This document shows positions 15,801-17,282 of a DNA stretch of 17,282 nucleotides, piece after piece. The notes beneath the pieces are model-generated. The model worked only from the letters and a program-made list of their open reading frames with translations, was not told where the DNA came from and made no database searches. The DNA is from Spirochaetales bacterium. Lineage in GTDB: Bacteria; Spirochaetota; Spirochaetia; DSM-2461. Location of the stretch: the NCBI GenBank assembly GCA_002748225.1, contig PDRU01000067.1:1-17282 (forward strand). Direction: 5' to 3'. The first letter of the stretch is position 1; each line of letters begins with the position of its first letter. A program made the translations under genes and the position numbers.

Positions 15801-16223
15801 TTACCCCGCCAGATTCACGCCGCTTTCCGCCTGACCGGACACGGGCTTCTGAGTGCCTTCAATGGAAGCCCAGGCTTCCCGAAGATCGGCCATAAGATCC
15901 TGAATTTCCCCAAGTATAGACGCGTCCTTATTCATATTCGCGTCAATCAGTCTCTGATTAAAATACATATACAGATGAAAAAGATTCCGGGCAATGTCTC
16001 CGCCTTTGTCAAAATCAAGCGAAACAGTCAGCTCGGTAACAATATCCTGAGCCTTCACAATGGCATTATGCGCCTTGTCCAGTTTAGGGTGTGCAGAATT
16101 CAGCTCATTCCGAGCGGCCTGCAGCTGACGGATTCCTTCGTCATAGAGCATAACAATAAGCTGCCCCTGAGAGGCGGTTTTAATGCGTGTCTGCCTGTAT
16201 GCACTCAGCGGATTGCTGGTCAT
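15801..16223 (-). CDS. fliS: Flagellar export chaperone FliS
   Basis: This 140-residue protein has the family-typical N terminus NPLSAYRQTRIKTASQGQLIVMLYDEGIRQL (central part TASQGQLIVMLYDEG) and helical segments through residue 120, including FDKGGDIARNLFHLYMYFNQRL. FliS binds the C-terminal part of flagellin in the cytoplasm, preventing premature polymerisation and guiding it to the export gate. A strong GGAGGGAG precedes the ATG. It is the first gene behind a sigma-28-type promoter and is followed two bases later by the helical small protein. No fliD or flagellin gene is in the window, so this pair stands apart from the usual fliD-fliS arrangement. Confidence 0.93.
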   Translation of the reverse strand: MTSNPLSAYRQTRIKTASQGQLIVMLYDEGIRQLQAARNELNSAHPKLDKAHNAIVKAQDIVTELTVSLDFDKGGDIARNLFHLYMYFNQRLIDANMNKDASILGEIQDLMADLREAWASIEGTQKPVSGQAESGVNLAG

Positions 16224-16277
16224 GTTACTGCTCCCTCCGGATATGTATTCCGTGACATATTAGAGTTTCCTGCTTAC

Positions 16278-16304
16278 CTATCGGCATGTTATCAAGAAAA
16301 CTGA
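16278..16304 (-). promoter_or_regulatory. fliS: Candidate flagellar sigma-28 (FliA) promoter for fliS
   Basis: On the minus strand TCAGTTTT, an 11-base spacer and GCCGATAG match the consensus TAAAGTTT-N11-GCCGATAA at 5/8 and 7/8 positions with exact spacing. It lies 55-81 bases upstream of the fliS ATG, implying an untranslated leader of about 50 bases. Its place ahead of a flagellar gene makes it credible. Confidence 0.6.
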
Positions 16305-16385
16305 GAAAAATTTCATTTTTCAAACTTTCCCCCCTCAAAATGGGTAGAAACGGGTCCATAAAGACTATTTTACACCGTCCCGGCC

Positions 16386-16682
16386 ATGAATAACAGTCTT
16401 CTCCATTTGACTATCCCGCCGGACATTCATAAAATTAAAGTTGTGGAGAAAATAACGCCTGTCAGCTTTCAAAAATGCTATACCTGCGGCCTCTGGCACC
16501 CGGTACCGGGGGCCTACTCGGGGCGTTTCTGTTCCAGAGAGTGCGCCTTGTCCTACAGGCGCTGTCCTGTCTGCGGAGAGTACTACCCCGCCGACAGCCA
16601 CCCGGACGGAGAATTCTGCTCAGCGGAATGTACAGGCATAGACCGGCAGGACCGGCCGGCCGACATAGTGGAAATACCTTAA
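16386..16682 (+). CDS. Small protein with two tandem Cys4 zinc motifs
   Basis: This 98-residue protein contains two identically spaced units C-x2-C-x14-C-x3-C: cysteines 31, 34, 49, 53 and 60, 63, 78, 82. Each ends in a zinc-knuckle-like FCSxEC (FCSREC, FCSAEC). This strongly predicts two structural zinc sites, probably treble-clef/ribbon modules arisen by internal duplication. No catalytic or nucleic-acid-binding motif is recognised. adk starts 11 bases downstream on the same strand, so both are probably co-transcribed. The start is uncertain: the ATG has no ribosome binding site, and a good promoter lies inside the first 17 codons. A GTG at codon 20 (16443) is a possible alternative that would shorten the protein to 79 residues without losing a cysteine. 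Confidence 0.75.
   Translation: MNNSLLHLTIPPDIHKIKVVEKITPVSFQKCYTCGLWHPVPGAYSGRFCSRECALSYRRCPVCGEYYPADSHPDGEFCSAECTGIDRQDRPADIVEIP
16407..16435 (+). promoter_or_regulatory. Candidate sigma-70 promoter for the zinc protein and adk
   Basis: TTGACT (16407-16412) and TAAAAT (16430-16435) are separated by exactly 17 bases, each matching consensus at 5/6 positions. This is the best sigma-70-like site I found in the window. It lies within the longest reading of the zinc-protein gene. Transcription would begin near 16442, beside an in-frame GTG. Confidence 0.5.
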
Positions 16683-16693
16683 AGGAGCATACT

Positions 16694-17282
16694 GTGAAAC
16701 TCATTTTTTTGGGCCCTCCCGGGGCTGGAAAAGGAACAATGGCCGCCCGCGTTAAGGAATATCTGGGTATTCCCCATATTTCTACCGGCAATTTATTCCG
16801 CGAAAATGTTGCTGAAAAAACTCAACTGGGCATGCAGGTTAAAGAAATAATGGAACAGGGGAATCTGGTGCCTGATGATCTTACCATAGCCATAGTTAAG
16901 GAAAGACTCAGCCGCCCGGACGCGGAAAAAGGGTTTATTCTTGACGGCTTTCCCCGGACCATTCTGCAGGCTGAAGCTCTGGAAAAAATGACATCGATAA
17001 AACATGTTCTGAATCTGATTTGCCCCGACAGGGAACTGATACGCCGGCTGACCGGACGCCGTTTCTGCCCGGCCTGCGGACGCAGCTACCATGTGGAATT
17101 CATACCTCCAAAACAAGAAAACATCTGCGATGACGACGGTCACCAGCTCAGCATACGGGATGATGACACTCTGGAAGCCGTTCAGAACCGGCTGAATGTC
17201 TACATGGAAAAAACCAGGCCGCTGATAGAATGGTATGAAAACCGGGGACTGCTTCGCAATATTGAGGCCGATGTTCCGCCGG
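16694..17282 (+). CDS. adk: Adenylate kinase (3' truncated by window)
   Basis: The first 196 residues are visible. They show the P-loop GPPGAGKGT (7-15), the AMP-binding STGNLFRE (30-37) and the DGFPRT loop (84-89). A long zinc lid has Cys125, Cys128, Cys145 and Asp148. That C-x2-C-x16-C-x2-D spacing is the same as the zinc ligand set of Bacillus subtilis adenylate kinase. The enzyme interconverts ATP+AMP and 2 ADP in the cytoplasm. The GTG start is supported by AAAGGAG seven bases upstream; an ATG at codon 15 lies within the P-loop region and cannot be the start. It follows the zinc-motif protein by 11 bases. About 15-20 residues of the expected length are missing beyond the window edge. Confidence 0.96.
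   Translation, partial: MKLIFLGPPGAGKGTMAARVKEYLGIPHISTGNLFRENVAEKTQLGMQVKEIMEQGNLVPDDLTIAIVKERLSRPDAEKGFILDGFPRTILQAEALEKMTSIKHVLNLICPDRELIRRLTGRRFCPACGRSYHVEFIPPKQENICDDDGHQLSIRDDDTLEAVQNRLNVYMEKTRPLIEWYENRGLLRNIEADVPP

Noticed and set aside
15312..16304. 330-codon plus-strand open frame antisense to the fliS pair
   Set aside because: It lies opposite two convincing genes with good ribosome binding sites, has no domain and no ribosome binding site, and is a by-product of GC-rich codon use.

Overview
The window is a moderately GC-rich bacterial chromosome segment with dense, mostly minus-strand gene packing. The best guess for the host is an anaerobic, motile bacterium of the Spirochaetota. 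This rests on the polA-coaE-SPOR gene string with a divergent CoaE, the flagellar chaperone gene fliS, a short KamA/EpmB-type radical SAM aminomutase and a sodium-pumping decarboxylase. It is an inference from gene content; no rRNA is present. No tRNA, rRNA, CRISPR array, insertion sequence or phage gene was seen.

Region 1 (1-3695). The window opens inside a sulfur-trafficking fusion protein (rhodanese-TusA-DsrE tail of a CoA-disulfide-reductase-type flavoenzyme, plus strand). Convergent to it is a minus-strand run of kamA/epmB-like gene, NUDIX hydrolase and zeta-crystallin-like quinone oxidoreductase, tightly spaced or overlapping and probably one transcript.

Region 2 (3763-7600). A complete four-gene sodium-translocating methylmalonyl-CoA decarboxylase operon (mmdA-mmdD-mmdC-mmdB, minus strand) encodes carboxyltransferase, small membrane subunit, biotin carrier and membrane pump. 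A candidate sigma-70 promoter lies about 200 bases upstream of mmdA, leaving a long leader with short tandem repeats.

Region 3 (7664-11255). A phosphoenolpyruvate-synthase/rifampicin-phosphotransferase-like gene (minus) is divergent from a membrane-anchored AttH/DUF7064-like protein (plus). The synthase-like gene is broken: the segment that should carry the phospho-histidine is missing and the reading frame is shifted, yet the C-terminal end of the domain is still readable in another frame. As I recall, homologues of the two proteins are fused into one polypeptide in invertebrate animals. This pair is the most intriguing part of the window.

Region 4 (11266-16304). polA, coaE and a SPOR-domain membrane protein overlap by four bases each. 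Upstream, in the same direction, are fliS and a small coiled-coil protein that may be a second flagellar chaperone, behind a good flagellar sigma-28-type promoter.

Region 5 (16386-end). A small protein with two identically spaced Cys4 zinc motifs precedes adk (adenylate kinase with a zinc-binding lid), which runs off the window.
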